Below, piece by piece: positions 26,901 to 35,526 of a stretch of DNA of 64,000 nucleotides. The notes beneath the pieces were generated by a model. The model saw only the letters and a program-made list of their open reading frames with translations, was not told the origin of the DNA and did no database searches. The stretch comes from an uncultured Mucispirillum sp. (lineage in GTDB: Bacteria > Chrysiogenota > Deferribacteres > Deferribacterales > Mucispirillaceae): assembly GCA_944323205.1 (NCBI GenBank), contig CALURO010000009.1, forward strand, positions 33,873 to 97,872, written 5' to 3'. How positions within the stretch are numbered: the stretch's first letter is position 1; every line of letters starts with the position of its first letter. Position numbers and translations under genes: made by a program.

Positions 26901-27179
26901 CATTTGCAGCCAAAAGAGCTTTTAGATGTGGTCCGTTATATGTGCAAAGGTAAAGAGATAGACAGGCGGGCATGCCATATATTTAATACAGATACGCAAG
27001 ACGGCAAAAATATGGCAAAATATTCATCTCTTTTAACAGGCAGTATAGAAAGCATGGTAACGGTGCAGGAAGAAAGCAATGTGGAAAGTTTTTTAAAGGG
27101 CAGGCCTGTAAGTTTTATAAAAGAAAATATTACAGGTATTGATGATTTTGAATTAATCTGCTTTATAGCTGTGGTATAG
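23949..27179 (+). CDS. SNF2-type helicase with PLD-like N-terminal region
   Basis: 1076 residues, DEAD/SNF2 superfamily 2 helicase. The first 230 residues look like the phospholipase-D-like module seen in helicase-nuclease defence proteins (ASASFSIYSYHEL, LRFIFTSPVF), without a clear HKD motif. The motor has DSVGLGKT (about 271-278), a LVLCPKKL strand, DESHNFRNGG (about 360-369), LSATPVNNR, ATDCISEGQNLQ and QRFGRIDRIG (about 816-825). The C-terminus is a specific helical region. It is the first gene of a four-gene run with DUF4391, Mod and Res; DUF4391 starts 11 bases after its stop. SNF2/PLD helicases adjoin Type III and DISARM-like loci in defence islands. Its role here, probably helping the restriction system, is inferred from position. 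Confidence 0.8.
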   Translation: MNIFDNNINRLFDDLVVEIKKGSVLSIASASFSIYSYHELKKQLESIDELRFIFTSPVFVKDSIQKEKREFYIPKLERERNLYGTPFELRLRNGLTQKVVAKECAEWVKNKVKFKSNISNMQIPNFMVITSDGTNKAYTPIDEFSTVSLGLEKGNNLLTIINKIEHSNADVYLSKFQQLWQDKEILHDVTESVIDSIANVYKENSPDFIYFVMLYNIFHEFLEDISEDNLPNEATGFKDSKIWNKLFDFQKEAFTEIYNKLEKYNGCILADSVGLGKTFTALAVIKYYENRGKNVLVLCPKKLSENWLTYRANYINNPVAEDRLRYDVLCHTDLSRNGGMSNGLDLSRVNWGNYDLVVIDESHNFRNGGNLVDDDKQNRYTTLMRKIIKAGVKTKVLMLSATPVNNRFIDLKNQLALAYEGDTAFINSRLKTERNIDDIFRSAQAAFNKWSKNPPEERTTANLLDMLDNDFFELLDSVTIARSRKHIANRYNMADIGKFPKRLKPKALMPKLTDLKNIINYSEIYDTLSRLNLSIYTPSFFIHPSKIDYYEELANTKGVNLTMRGREKGVQKLMAINLLKRLESSVYSFRLTLKRIMDLIDEAVRHINNYETNSALDNIEVVEIVNNDLDEDDKNTDFLISEKSFNIKLSDMDYITWRQDLLSDKVFLESLYSKLSSITPEHDSKLSMLKSMIDDKINHPINAGNKKILIFTAFADTAEYLYNNISKEVKAKYGLNTGIVSGSNQCTSTAKGIKSDFSSILMNFSPISKERDIISPNSKEDIDILIATDCISEGQNLQDCDYLINYDIHWNPVRIIQRFGRIDRIGSKNECIQLVNFWPDINLDEYINLKATVETRMRISVMTATGDDDLINENEKGDLEYRRLQLERLKNEIVDIEDMTGGVSIMDLGLNEFRLDLLDYMKTHNDIEHAPYGMHAVVQAGEEFKRGAIYILKNRVNDINIQGRNRLHPFYMVYILEDGSLLYNHLQPKELLDVVRYMCKGKEIDRRACHIFNTDTQDGKNMAKYSSLLTGSIESMVTVQEESNVESFLKGRPVSFIKENITGIDDFELICFIAVV

Positions 27180-27190
27180 GGTAATCTATT

Positions 27191-27799
27191 ATGCTGATAC
27201 TTCCAAAATCTACTGAAATAAAAGTAATGGTTTCAAAGCAGAAAATAAAAAAGATGCTTACCCAAAAGGACAGCTTTAAAACTTTTGATAATGAAGTATC
27301 AAAATGTTTTATAATTAATGAAATATCAGAAACCACCACCCATATTTCAGCAGGCAAAGAAGTAAAAACCATATATGTAATGCAGTTTTTACTAAAAAGT
27401 GAAAATTTTACAAATAAATTAATAGAATATTTTTCAAAAAATACAAATCAGAATATAATATTTGTGTTAGATTATGGTGCATATTTTCAAGTATCAGTAT
27501 ATAAAGAAAAGGTTTTAACTACTGATAAATTAAGTAATGACATAATATTAGAATTAAAAGGGCTTGATTTATCAAAAGTATGGGATAACCTGATAATAGA
27601 TATTTTTAATATTAATGTGGAGCAGGGCAAAACATTAAAAGAGCAGGTGCAAAAAAACAGTGCTTATGAAGCCCTAGCTTTAAAGGTGGAAAGGCTTAAT
27701 AATAAAATGCGTAAAGAAAAACAGCCTTTAAAAAAGCGGGAATTATTTGAAGAATATAAAAGATTAAAAAAAGAATTGGAGCAGCTAAAAAATGGATAA
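27191..27799 (+). CDS. DUF4391 family protein
   Basis: 202 residues. The body begins LPKSTEIKVMVSKQKIKKML and continues with an alpha/beta region (YVMQFLLKSENF, NIIFVLDYGAYFQVSVY) and a long charged coiled-coil-like C-terminus (LNNKMRKEKQPLKKRELFEEYKR). This matches my memory of DUF4391, a family of unknown function that regularly stands between an SNF2 helicase gene and Type III mod genes. The last 8 bases overlap the start of mod, indicating coupled translation. Its strict place in the operon suggests a subunit or accessory factor of the Type III complex; no catalytic motif is visible. Confidence 0.7.
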   Translation: MLILPKSTEIKVMVSKQKIKKMLTQKDSFKTFDNEVSKCFIINEISETTTHISAGKEVKTIYVMQFLLKSENFTNKLIEYFSKNTNQNIIFVLDYGAYFQVSVYKEKVLTTDKLSNDIILELKGLDLSKVWDNLIIDIFNINVEQGKTLKEQVQKNSAYEALALKVERLNNKMRKEKQPLKKRELFEEYKRLKKELEQLKNG

Positions 27800-29655
27800 A
27801 ATAAAACTTGAAAGCAGCAATATTGCAGATGAAAATTTTGAAAAATTAGCATCACTTTTTCCAAATGTGGTAACAGAAACCATTGTTGACGGTCAACTTG
27901 TAAGAGCTATTGATAAAGATAAACTTATGCAGGAAATAAGTGCTTATGTATTAGAAGGTAACGAAGAACGCTATAATTTCACATGGCCAGATAAAAGAAA
28001 AAGTGTAGTTTTAGCTAATGCTCCAACAAGAAATACATTAAGAGCCTGCAAAGAAGAAAGTAAAGATTTTGATAATACAGAAAACTTATATATAGAGGGC
28101 GATAATTTAGAAGTATTAAAACTTTTAAGAAATACATATATGGGTAAAGTAAAAATGATATATATTGACCCTCCTTATAACACAGGTAAAGATTTTGTAT
28201 ATCAGGATAATTTTTATATAGAAAAAGAAGATTATTTAGAAAATAGTGGTCAGTTTGATAAAGAAGGTAACAGACTTTTTGAAAATACAGAAGCAAATGG
28301 CAGGTTTCATACAGACTGGCTTAATATGATGTATCCACGGCTTAAAATGGCAAGGGATTTATTAACTGATGACGGAGCTATTTTCATAAGTATTGATGAG
28401 AATGAAGTAAGTAATTTACGAAAAATATGTGATGAAATATTTGGGGGGGGGGAATTTTGTAGCTGATTTTATCCGTAAAACAAAAAGCACAACTAATGAT
28501 GCAAAAACAGGTATAAATTATCAACATGAAATGTTATTATGTTTTGCAAAAAATAAAAATAATATTAATTTGCTTGGTGGTTCAAAAGATTTAAGTAACT
28601 ATCAAAATCCAGACAATGACCCAAATGGTGCATGGATAAATGATAATCCATCTGCAAAAAGTGGCTCTTATGAAACAGGATATTTTCCTATAAAAAATCC
28701 ATATACTAATAAAGAAGATTATCCACCAGAAGGACGATTTTGGGCTTTTTCTAAAAATACATTACAACAACATATAAATAATGGTCGTATTTGTTTTAAA
28801 AAAGAATATAAAGATAATGAACGGGGATTTATATATAAACGATATTTAAAAGATTTACAAACAACATTAGAAACATTTGATAGTTTAAAGTTTACTGATA
28901 ATAAATTTATGAATCAAGTTGCTACTAAAGAATTAAAGGATTTAGAGTTGGTAGAATATTTTCCATATCCAAAAGGGTGTAATTTTTTAAAAGAAATTAT
29001 TATTCATGGAAGTGATAAAAATTCTCTTATCCTTGATTTCTTTTCAGGTTCTGCTACAACTGCACATGCAGTTATGCAACTTAATGCAGAAGACGGTGGA
29101 AATAGAAAATATATAATGGTGCAGTGGCCAGAAAAAACACCAGAAGACAGTGAAGCAAGAAAAGCAGGGTATAGCACAATATGTGAAATAGGTAAGGAAA
29201 GGATACGCAGGGCAGGGGAAAAGATAAAGAAAGATTATCCTAATGCAAATATAGATACAGGTTTCCGTGTATTTAAGTTGGACAGCTCTAATATGGAAGA
29301 TGTGTATTATGAAGCAGAGAAATTTTCTCAGCAGGATATAAGCAAAACTATATCTTATATAAAAGCAGAGAGAAGTGAAGAAGATTTGCTTTTTCAAATA
29401 ATATTATCATGCGGCATACCTTTAAAATGTAAAATAGAGATAAAAAAGGTTAATAATAGAGATGTTTATTTTGTAGATAATACATATTTACTTGTATGCT
29501 TTGAAAAAGATATAGATGATAACACTATTGAAGAACTTGCTAAAATGCAACCAGACTTTATGGTATTTAATCAAAATGTGCAGGACAGCACTTTGGCAAA
29601 TATTAAGCAGATATTTAAGATGATTAGCAATGATACTAATGTTAAGGTGATATAA
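27792..29655 (+). CDS. mod: Type III DNA methyltransferase Mod, split by a G10 tract (phase OFF)
   Basis: N6-adenine methyltransferase of the beta class: DPPYNTGKD catalytic motif (about residues 126-134), then the SAM-binding motif LDFFSGSATTAHAV downstream, the reversed order typical of Mod. The first frame (27792-28466, 224 residues) ends soon after a run of ten G (28443-28452); the second frame (28429-29655) continues the same protein. Nine G would join them without a gap (CDEIFGGGNFVADF), giving 620 residues, the usual Mod length; twelve would give 621. So the sequenced copy is OFF, and slippage would switch it ON. In Type III systems Mod methylates one strand and is needed for Res to cut. 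The gene overlaps DUF4391 (8 bases), and its TAA shares one base with the ATG of res. Confidence 0.9.
28443..28452 (+). repeat. Poly-G (G10) slippage tract in mod
   Basis: Ten consecutive G in otherwise AT-rich coding DNA, positioned just after the coding of CDEIF. It is the only long G run in the window. Length 9 or 12 keeps the methyltransferase in frame; length 10 does not. Confidence 0.92.
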
Positions 29656-32600
29656 TGAAATTTAGGTTTAGTATTCAGCAGTATCAAAGCGATGCAGTGA
29701 AAAGTGTAACAGATGTTTTTAAAGGTAACATTATATCAGATAATAGATATGTTTATGATAAAGGTAACATTAGTTATAGCACATTAGAATATCATTTAAT
29801 AGATGATATAGGCTATAAAAACAGCCCTGTTACATTAAGCAGTAATGAGCTTTTAGAAAATATAGTAGAAGTGCAAAAAAATAATGGTTTACATATATCT
29901 ACTACTCTTTCTGAAAAATATGGCAGGTGCAGCCTTAATGTTACTATGGAAACAGGCACAGGCAAAACTTATGTTTATATAAAAACTATATATGAACTTA
30001 ATAAACTTTACGGCTGGAAAAAGTTTATAATAGTTGTGCCTAGTATTGCTATAAGGGAAGGTGTATATAAAAGTTTTGATATAACAGGTGAGCATTTTTA
30101 CGGCCAGTATAATAAAAAAATTAAATATTTTATATACGACAGCAAATACTTACACCAAATAGAAGATTATGCCACAAGTGATGATATAAATGTAATGATT
30201 ATAAATATGCAGGCTTTTGCCACATCTTTAAAAGAGGGCACAAAAAATAAAGAATCACGCATAATTTATTCTAAGCGTGATGAGTTTGGCTCTCGCAGAC
30301 CAATAGATGTTATAAAAGCAAATAATCCTATTATTATACTTGATGAGCCACAAAAAATGGGTGGTGAAGCAACTGCAAACGGTATATTAAATTTTAATCC
30401 CCTTTTTTCCATAAGCTATTCTGCCACCCATAAAGAAAAAAATAATATGGTATATGTGCTTGATGCAGTAGATGCATATAAACAAAAACTTGTAAAAAAA
30501 ATAGAAGTAAAGGGCATTAAAACAAGTAATGTATCCACAGGCAACAGCTATGTATATTTCAGCCATATTATATTATCACCAGATAAACCACCAAGAGCAA
30601 AAATAGAAATAGAAGTATCTAATCAAAATAAAATTACTAAAAAAGAATTTATAGTATCAGATAAAAGTGATTTATATACTTTATCTAAAAATATGAGCCA
30701 GTATGAAGGTTTTATAGTGGCAGAAATAGACCCATTTAAAAATACTATCCGTTTTACTAATGATATAGAACTGACAGCAGGCTCATCTTATGGTGATATA
30801 CAGGAAAGTGATATTAGAAGAATACAAATAAGGGAAACTATTATCTCCCATTTTGAAAAAGAAGAAAAACTTTTTTATGATAATATAAAAACATTATCAC
30901 TTTTCTTTATTGATGAAGTTGCAAAATACAGAAAATATGATGAAAGTGGCAATAAAGTAACAAGCGATTATGAAAAGATATTTGAAGAAGAATATAATAA
31001 TATATTATCTGAAAAAATAAAAACATTAGATGAGAAAAGTGAATATTATAAATATCTAAAGTCTTTTGCAGCACAAGAAGTGCATAATGGATATTTTAGC
31101 ATAGATAAAAAAACTAAAAAAGAAACAGATGATTTTGAAGTAAAAACTGGGCTTTCAAAAGATACAGATGCTTATGATTTAATATTAAAAAATAAAGAGA
31201 AACTTCTTTCTTTTAATGAGCCTACAAGGTTTATCTTTTCCCACTCTGCATTAAGGGAGGGCTGGGATAACCCAAACATTTTCCAAATATGCACATTAAA
31301 GAAAAGCGATAATACTATGCAAAAACATCAGGAAGTAGGCAGAGGTTTAAGGCTTTGTGTTAATCAGGAGGGCACAAGGGTAGATGAAAACTATGCAAAA
31401 GAAAATGTTATGGATATTAACCTGCTTACAGTTATTGCATCAGAAAGTTATGAAGAGTTTGTTGATGGTCTGCAAAAAGAAATAAGCGAAGAGCTTGTAA
31501 CAAGACCTTTGAAAATTACAGGAAAAGAAAATTTTACTGGTAAAGAAAATATATATACAAAAACTATTGTAACAGAGCAGGAAGCCCAAAATATATTTTA
31601 TTATCTTATTGAAAATAAATATATTGATAAACAAGGCAATATTACTGATACATATCTGGAAGCAAGGGCAAATAATATTATTGCAAAAATGGACGAAAAC
31701 GACAAACACTTACAACAAACAGTTATTAATATTTTAGATGATATTATTACAAGAAAAGATATTCTTGAAAGAAATACAGGCAATAATGCCAGAAAAACAA
31801 AAATTACAAATTATTTAAATGATAACTTTTATAAATCAGAGTTTCAAAAGCTTTGGAATATGATAAATGATAAGTATGTTTATCGTATCAGTTTTGACAG
31901 TAAAGAGTTAGTGCAAAACACTATAAAATATTTAGATGATAATTTACATGTAACAAAAACAAGATATACTGTTGAAACAGGTGAGCAAAAAGAAGATTTA
32001 TCAGCAGAAGAAATCAAAGCTGGTGCAGGTTTTCAAAACACAGTAGACGGCACCCACCATTATGAAAAAGAAAAAGATTTCAAAAGCAGTGTAAAATATG
32101 ATTTACTTGGGGAAATATCTACAAGGGCACAAATCACAAGAAAGACTGCCGCAGATATTTTGCAGGGGATACAGCCAAAAACATATAGCCACTATGCAGC
32201 AAACCCGGAAGAATTTATTAAAAAAGTAAGTAAAGTTATTGATGAGCAAAAAGGCTCACTTATTATTAACCAAATCACTTACTATAAAACATCAGAAAAA
32301 TATAAAACAGATATTTTTACAAAAACAAAAGTAGATTTAGAAAGCAGCAGTTTAAGACTTAAAGATAAATGTCAAAAACATGTGCAGGATTATTTAGACT
32401 ATGATAGCGAAATAGAAAATAAACTTGCAGATAATCTGGAAAAAGAAGAAATAGTGAAAGTTTATTCAAAACTTCCAAAAGGTTTTCTCATACCAACCCC
32501 AGTAGGCGACTACAATCCAGACTGGGCAATAGTCTTTGATGAAAAAGATGTAAAATATATATACTTCATAGCAGAAACAAAAGGCAAATTAGGTAGTTTA

Positions 32601-32732
32601 GATATTAGAGGTAGAGAAGATATAAAAATCAACTGTGCACGCAAACTCTATGCAGCACTTTCATCAGAAAACCTAAAATATAATGTAATAACAGATTACA
32701 AGGAGCTTTTAGAGATAGTGAAAGGGAAGTAG
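29655..32732 (+). CDS. res: Type III restriction endonuclease subunit Res
   Basis: 1025 residues. The superfamily 2 helicase core has METGTGKTYV (about 98-107), IIILDEPQKMGG (about 226-237), a SYSATH motif III, HSALREGWDNPN and the final motif QEVGRGLRL (about 558-566). The C-terminal nuclease domain has the PD-(D/E)xK signature in YNPDWAIVF (about 953-961) and FIAETKGK (about 971-978). All elements needed for ATP-driven translocation and cutting are present. Res cuts only together with Mod, so the OFF state of mod should leave it harmless. The start codon ATG overlaps the last base of the mod TAA (TAATG arrangement) with aaggtgat upstream. Confidence 0.92.
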   Translation: MKFRFSIQQYQSDAVKSVTDVFKGNIISDNRYVYDKGNISYSTLEYHLIDDIGYKNSPVTLSSNELLENIVEVQKNNGLHISTTLSEKYGRCSLNVTMETGTGKTYVYIKTIYELNKLYGWKKFIIVVPSIAIREGVYKSFDITGEHFYGQYNKKIKYFIYDSKYLHQIEDYATSDDINVMIINMQAFATSLKEGTKNKESRIIYSKRDEFGSRRPIDVIKANNPIIILDEPQKMGGEATANGILNFNPLFSISYSATHKEKNNMVYVLDAVDAYKQKLVKKIEVKGIKTSNVSTGNSYVYFSHIILSPDKPPRAKIEIEVSNQNKITKKEFIVSDKSDLYTLSKNMSQYEGFIVAEIDPFKNTIRFTNDIELTAGSSYGDIQESDIRRIQIRETIISHFEKEEKLFYDNIKTLSLFFIDEVAKYRKYDESGNKVTSDYEKIFEEEYNNILSEKIKTLDEKSEYYKYLKSFAAQEVHNGYFSIDKKTKKETDDFEVKTGLSKDTDAYDLILKNKEKLLSFNEPTRFIFSHSALREGWDNPNIFQICTLKKSDNTMQKHQEVGRGLRLCVNQEGTRVDENYAKENVMDINLLTVIASESYEEFVDGLQKEISEELVTRPLKITGKENFTGKENIYTKTIVTEQEAQNIFYYLIENKYIDKQGNITDTYLEARANNIIAKMDENDKHLQQTVINILDDIITRKDILERNTGNNARKTKITNYLNDNFYKSEFQKLWNMINDKYVYRISFDSKELVQNTIKYLDDNLHVTKTRYTVETGEQKEDLSAEEIKAGAGFQNTVDGTHHYEKEKDFKSSVKYDLLGEISTRAQITRKTAADILQGIQPKTYSHYAANPEEFIKKVSKVIDEQKGSLIINQITYYKTSEKYKTDIFTKTKVDLESSSLRLKDKCQKHVQDYLDYDSEIENKLADNLEKEEIVKVYSKLPKGFLIPTPVGDYNPDWAIVFDEKDVKYIYFIAETKGKLGSLDIRGREDIKINCARKLYAALSSENLKYNVITDYKELLEIVKGK

Positions 32733-33088
32733 GGAAAATAAATTATTGTTTGAAAAAAGGTTATTATATCAATATACGATGTAATAACCATATATAAATG
32801 GTAGTGCTAATGGAGTAGCAAAAGAATATTATCAAAATGGGGTGCTTACAACATAGGTTCAATATGGAAATGATAAAAGAGTTGGGATTGTAAAAGATTA
32901 TTATTCAAATATATGAGTAATGATATATTTTATAAACATTTGCAGGATTACTTAAAATTTTGTAATCGTTTTTTGACTTTACAGAACACTTTTAATAACT
33001 TAAAAGTATTAGTATTATAATGAATATATTACATATAATAAAGCAGCAAAAAGAAAAATCAATGACTTAAAATCACGGAGGTAAAAAG
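32733..33088. other. Interval between res and the antitoxin remnant
   Basis: 356 bases with no intact gene. It contains the MORN-like fragment at 32797-32916. The rest is AT-rich; the last bases hold a good ribosome-binding site (acggagg) for the XRE gene. No terminator for res is recognised. Confidence 0.5.
32797..32916 (+). pseudogene. Fragment of a MORN-repeat (YwqK-like) protein
   Basis: Translation reads NGSANGVAKEYYQNGVLTT, stop, VQYGNDKRVGIVKDYYSN, stop. The NG..KEYY.NG spacing is that of MORN-repeat variants found in YwqK-family proteins. There is no start codon context, and one stop lies inside, so it is a relic of about 40 codons. Confidence 0.4.
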
Positions 33089-33392
33089 ATGAACAAAGAA
33101 AGAAATACACAGCAAGAATCAGCTATAGGCAGAAGCTGGGAAGATTTTGAAAAAGATATTTATACTGCTGATGAAATTAGAGAAAGTGATTTAAGGGTAT
33201 CATTAATAAGTGAGTTTATACGAGCAAGAGATGAATTAGGTATAAGTCAAAAAAAATTAGAAGAATTAAGTGGTGTTAAACAGCCAATTATTGCTAGAAT
33301 GGAAAAAGGTTTATTCAAATCCGCAAATAGAAACAGTTTTAAAATTATTAGCACCAATGGGTAAAACATTAGCTATTGTTCCAATTAAATAG
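33089..33392 (+). pseudogene. Frameshifted XRE/HigA-like antitoxin
   Basis: A strong ribosome-binding site and start lead into an acidic N-terminus (SWEDFEKDIYTADEI) and an XRE helix-turn-helix (ELGISQKKLEELSGVKQPIIARMEKG). The open frame then degenerates and stops at 33364. In the next frame the expected C-terminus follows at once (NPQIETVLKLLAPMGKTLAIVP), ending at 33392. Removing one T of the TT pair at 33314-33315 would restore about 100 residues. The DNA-binding part is intact, so partial function is possible. No RelE/HigB-type toxin gene is seen on either side. Confidence 0.75.
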
Positions 33393-33530
33393 TAATAATA
33401 TTTTCAATTATAAGCATTCCTTATAAATGAATATATAAGAGAAATCCTAAGGTTTCAAAATAATTATTATTTGCATTTTTAATATATTTTATATATATTA
33501 TATTATAATATATTAAATTATAGGTGTGTT

Positions 33531-33785
33531 ATGGAATATTCAACTATTAGTGTTAGAATTGATAAAGAAAATAAGCTGGCTTTTGAAAAATTTTGTGATG
33601 ATGTAGGAATGAACACTTCTACTGCAATATCATTGTTTATAAAAGCAGTATTGCGAGAAAATCGTATTCCATTTGAAATATCTAATGACCCTTTCTATTC
33701 AAAATCAAATATTGAGCATTTGAAAAGAGGTATTTCTGCAATTAATCAGGGTAAAGGCAGAGAGCATAAACTGATTGAAGAATAA
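33531..33785 (+). CDS. RelB/DinJ-family antitoxin, without visible toxin
   Basis: 84 residues, ribbon-helix-helix antitoxin: STISVRIDKENKLAFEKFC (strand plus helix), then DVGMNTSTAISLFIKAVLREN and RIPFEI, as in RelB/DinJ proteins that bind DNA as dimers and neutralise RelE/YafQ toxins with their C-terminus. The C-terminal tail (about residues 56-84) is present. The following 200 bases hold no toxin frame, so it is an orphan, either a relic or an anti-toxin to foreign toxins. The ribosome-binding site is weak. It lies between the decayed XRE gene and the island integrase. Confidence 0.8.
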   Translation: MEYSTISVRIDKENKLAFEKFCDDVGMNTSTAISLFIKAVLRENRIPFEISNDPFYSKSNIEHLKRGISAINQGKGREHKLIEE

Positions 33786-33957
33786 TTAATATAATATAGA
33801 TGATTAAAAGTATCTTCATAAAAATACTTGAAAAGTAACTTAATGTATTGTATATTATATTATGTATTGCAGGACAGAACATTTTAAAATTTTAAGGAAG
33901 GAACAAAAACTGCAATACTTTATTTTTAGATGACTGCTTATATAATTTATAAGTAAA

Positions 33958-34008
33958 CTCCATAAACGGACGGTGACCTAATATATTTATGGAGGAAGTG
34001 ATGGTCAC
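33958..34008 (+). promoter_or_regulatory. Hairpins masking the integrase ribosome-binding site
   Basis: CTCCATAAA (33958-33966) pairs perfectly with TTTATGGAG (33986-33994), which includes the GGAGG ribosome-binding site before ATG 34001. A second, competing pair GTGACC (33973-33978) and GGTCAC (34003-34008) covers the first codons. Upstream, GTATTGCA (33864-33871) pairs with TGCAATAC (33911-33918) followed by a T-rich stretch. Together these suggest translational control of the integrase. Confidence 0.5.
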
Positions 34009-35242
34009 TACACGTGTCAAAAATTCTACTATATTTCTTAGGTTTAGCTACTATGAGAATGGTGTTGCTAACAATGTGGAAGTGTCTTCAGAATTTAAAT
34101 GCACCAGCAAGGGCATCAGTACATGTCGTTGCGAAGGGCATAAAAGTGCTATTAAATTAGCTAATGCCGTTTCAACAGCAATTGATGGAAATACTTTTGT
34201 TTTTGAAAAGTTTTTTCCACATTCTTTGCGGGCACGCAAAAAATATTCATCTGGCTTAAAATCATCAAGTAAAAGTGAAACTGTATATGGTTTTAAAGCT
34301 GATACTGTTACTGTAAACAATGTAACTTACTTTAATGACAGCGATTTTACTAAGTTTACAAATAATTGGCTTCAAAATGCCAGCCTTAGTAAAAGCACTA
34401 AACTTGGATATAAGAATATTATTAAAAATTATCTTAAACCGGCATTTGGAAACATGTTATTAAAAGATATTAAGCTTTCCCACATACAAAGTTTTCAGAA
34501 TAAACTTGTTGATAAATGCAGTAATAAGTATGTTAATAATATTATTGGCTGTTTGTCATCTATTATGACTTATGCTGTGCAAAATGATATAATTGATAAA
34601 AACCCTTGTTCGCAAATCAAAAAACAGAAAGTAAAATTAGTTACAGTAATGCCATACAGCAGTGAGGATATTGATAAAATATTAGAATATTCAAAAGAAT
34701 ATTATCCAGGCTGGACTCTGTTTTTTGCTTTTGGACTGTTTGAAGGTTTACGAACTGGTGAAATATTTGCTCTTACATGGAATGATTTTAAACTGCTTGA
34801 TGAGCATAATAATCTGATTCTATTAAAATCTAAAAAAGCTCTTGAAAGAGCTTTAAGTGATGAGGCAGGAGGTAAATTATGTATTGAAATATCTAAAACT
34901 ATCACATCAGGGGAGTTAAAAAACAGCACAAAAACAGATAGAACAAGAATACTTCCTATTCAATCTATTTTAAAGCCATACATAAGCGAGCATTTAGATA
35001 AATTTTATAATAACAAAATAGATTATATTTTTTATAATAAAAGTGGAGAGTATTATAAAAGATACCCTTCAGCTGCCAGAAAGTGGAATAAAATTTTAGA
35101 AGCATGTAATATAGAGCACAGGCAACTTTATAAAAACAGGCATAATTTTGCAATAAATTTTTTAAAGGCAGGTGCAACATATAACCAAACTGCCCGCATG
35201 CTTGGTCATACATCTTCTGCAATGGTGATAAACAGGTATTGA
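34001..35242 (+). CDS. Tyrosine integrase of the tRNA-Ser island, ending at its catalytic Tyr
   Basis: Start set at ATG 34001 (MVTTRVKN), 6 bases after GGAGG; the frame opens at 33989 inside the ribosome-binding site. The protein has 413 residues with an N-terminal arm-binding-like region, a core-binding domain (about 120-205: FTNNWLQNASLSKSTKLGYKN) and a catalytic domain with Arg in EGLRTGE, YKNRHNF (His of HxxR replaced by Tyr, as in some phage integrases), LGHTSS and the final INRY. A TGA follows the Tyr directly. Without it the frame would run another 19 codons (NYQEDLSNMDFL...) to 35299, the usual tail of such enzymes. So the last helix is missing, but all catalytic residues remain. It points to tRNA-Ser 320 bases away. 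Confidence 0.85.
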   Translation: MVTTRVKNSTIFLRFSYYENGVANNVEVSSEFKCTSKGISTCRCEGHKSAIKLANAVSTAIDGNTFVFEKFFPHSLRARKKYSSGLKSSSKSETVYGFKADTVTVNNVTYFNDSDFTKFTNNWLQNASLSKSTKLGYKNIIKNYLKPAFGNMLLKDIKLSHIQSFQNKLVDKCSNKYVNNIIGCLSSIMTYAVQNDIIDKNPCSQIKKQKVKLVTVMPYSSEDIDKILEYSKEYYPGWTLFFAFGLFEGLRTGEIFALTWNDFKLLDEHNNLILLKSKKALERALSDEAGGKLCIEISKTITSGELKNSTKTDRTRILPIQSILKPYISEHLDKFYNNKIDYIFYNKSGEYYKRYPSAARKWNKILEACNIEHRQLYKNRHNFAINFLKAGATYNQTARMLGHTSSAMVINRY

Positions 35243-35393
35243 AATTATCAGGAGGATTTATCTAATATGGATTTTTTGACTAATCAAAAAGATGAGTGAG
35301 CATTTTCCATGAAGTGTGATAGTGTGTTATAAAGCTATGAAATAACAGTTAATTTTTAGTGCTCATGGGAAAATTATGGGAAAATGACAATAT

Positions 35394-35406
35394 AGAGAGG
35401 GATTCG
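35394..35406 (+). repeat. Candidate attachment-site copy (repeat of tRNA-Ser 3' region)
   Basis: AGAGAGGGATTCG is identical to 35570-35582, which is the T-arm and acceptor part of the tRNA-Ser gene. A 13-base repeat of a tRNA 3' region next to an integrase gene is typical of att sites. The distance between copies is only 176 bases, so this is not the two ends of the whole island. Confidence 0.6.
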
Positions 35407-35526
35407 CCTTCCAAAATAATTTGTCCTAAATTATTTTTCCAGGCCTGCCAGCTTACTGTCGCAGACATCCTGTCTGCTTTTCCTTTCTATTCGTCGGCGT
35501 TCGCTGGCTTCAAATCCCTTGTAAAC

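Noticed and set aside
28429..29655. Second half of mod as an independent gene starting at ATG 28429
   Set aside because: The start lies inside the first frame, upstream of the G tract, without a ribosome-binding site, and the product lacks the DPPY motif; it is the continuation of mod.
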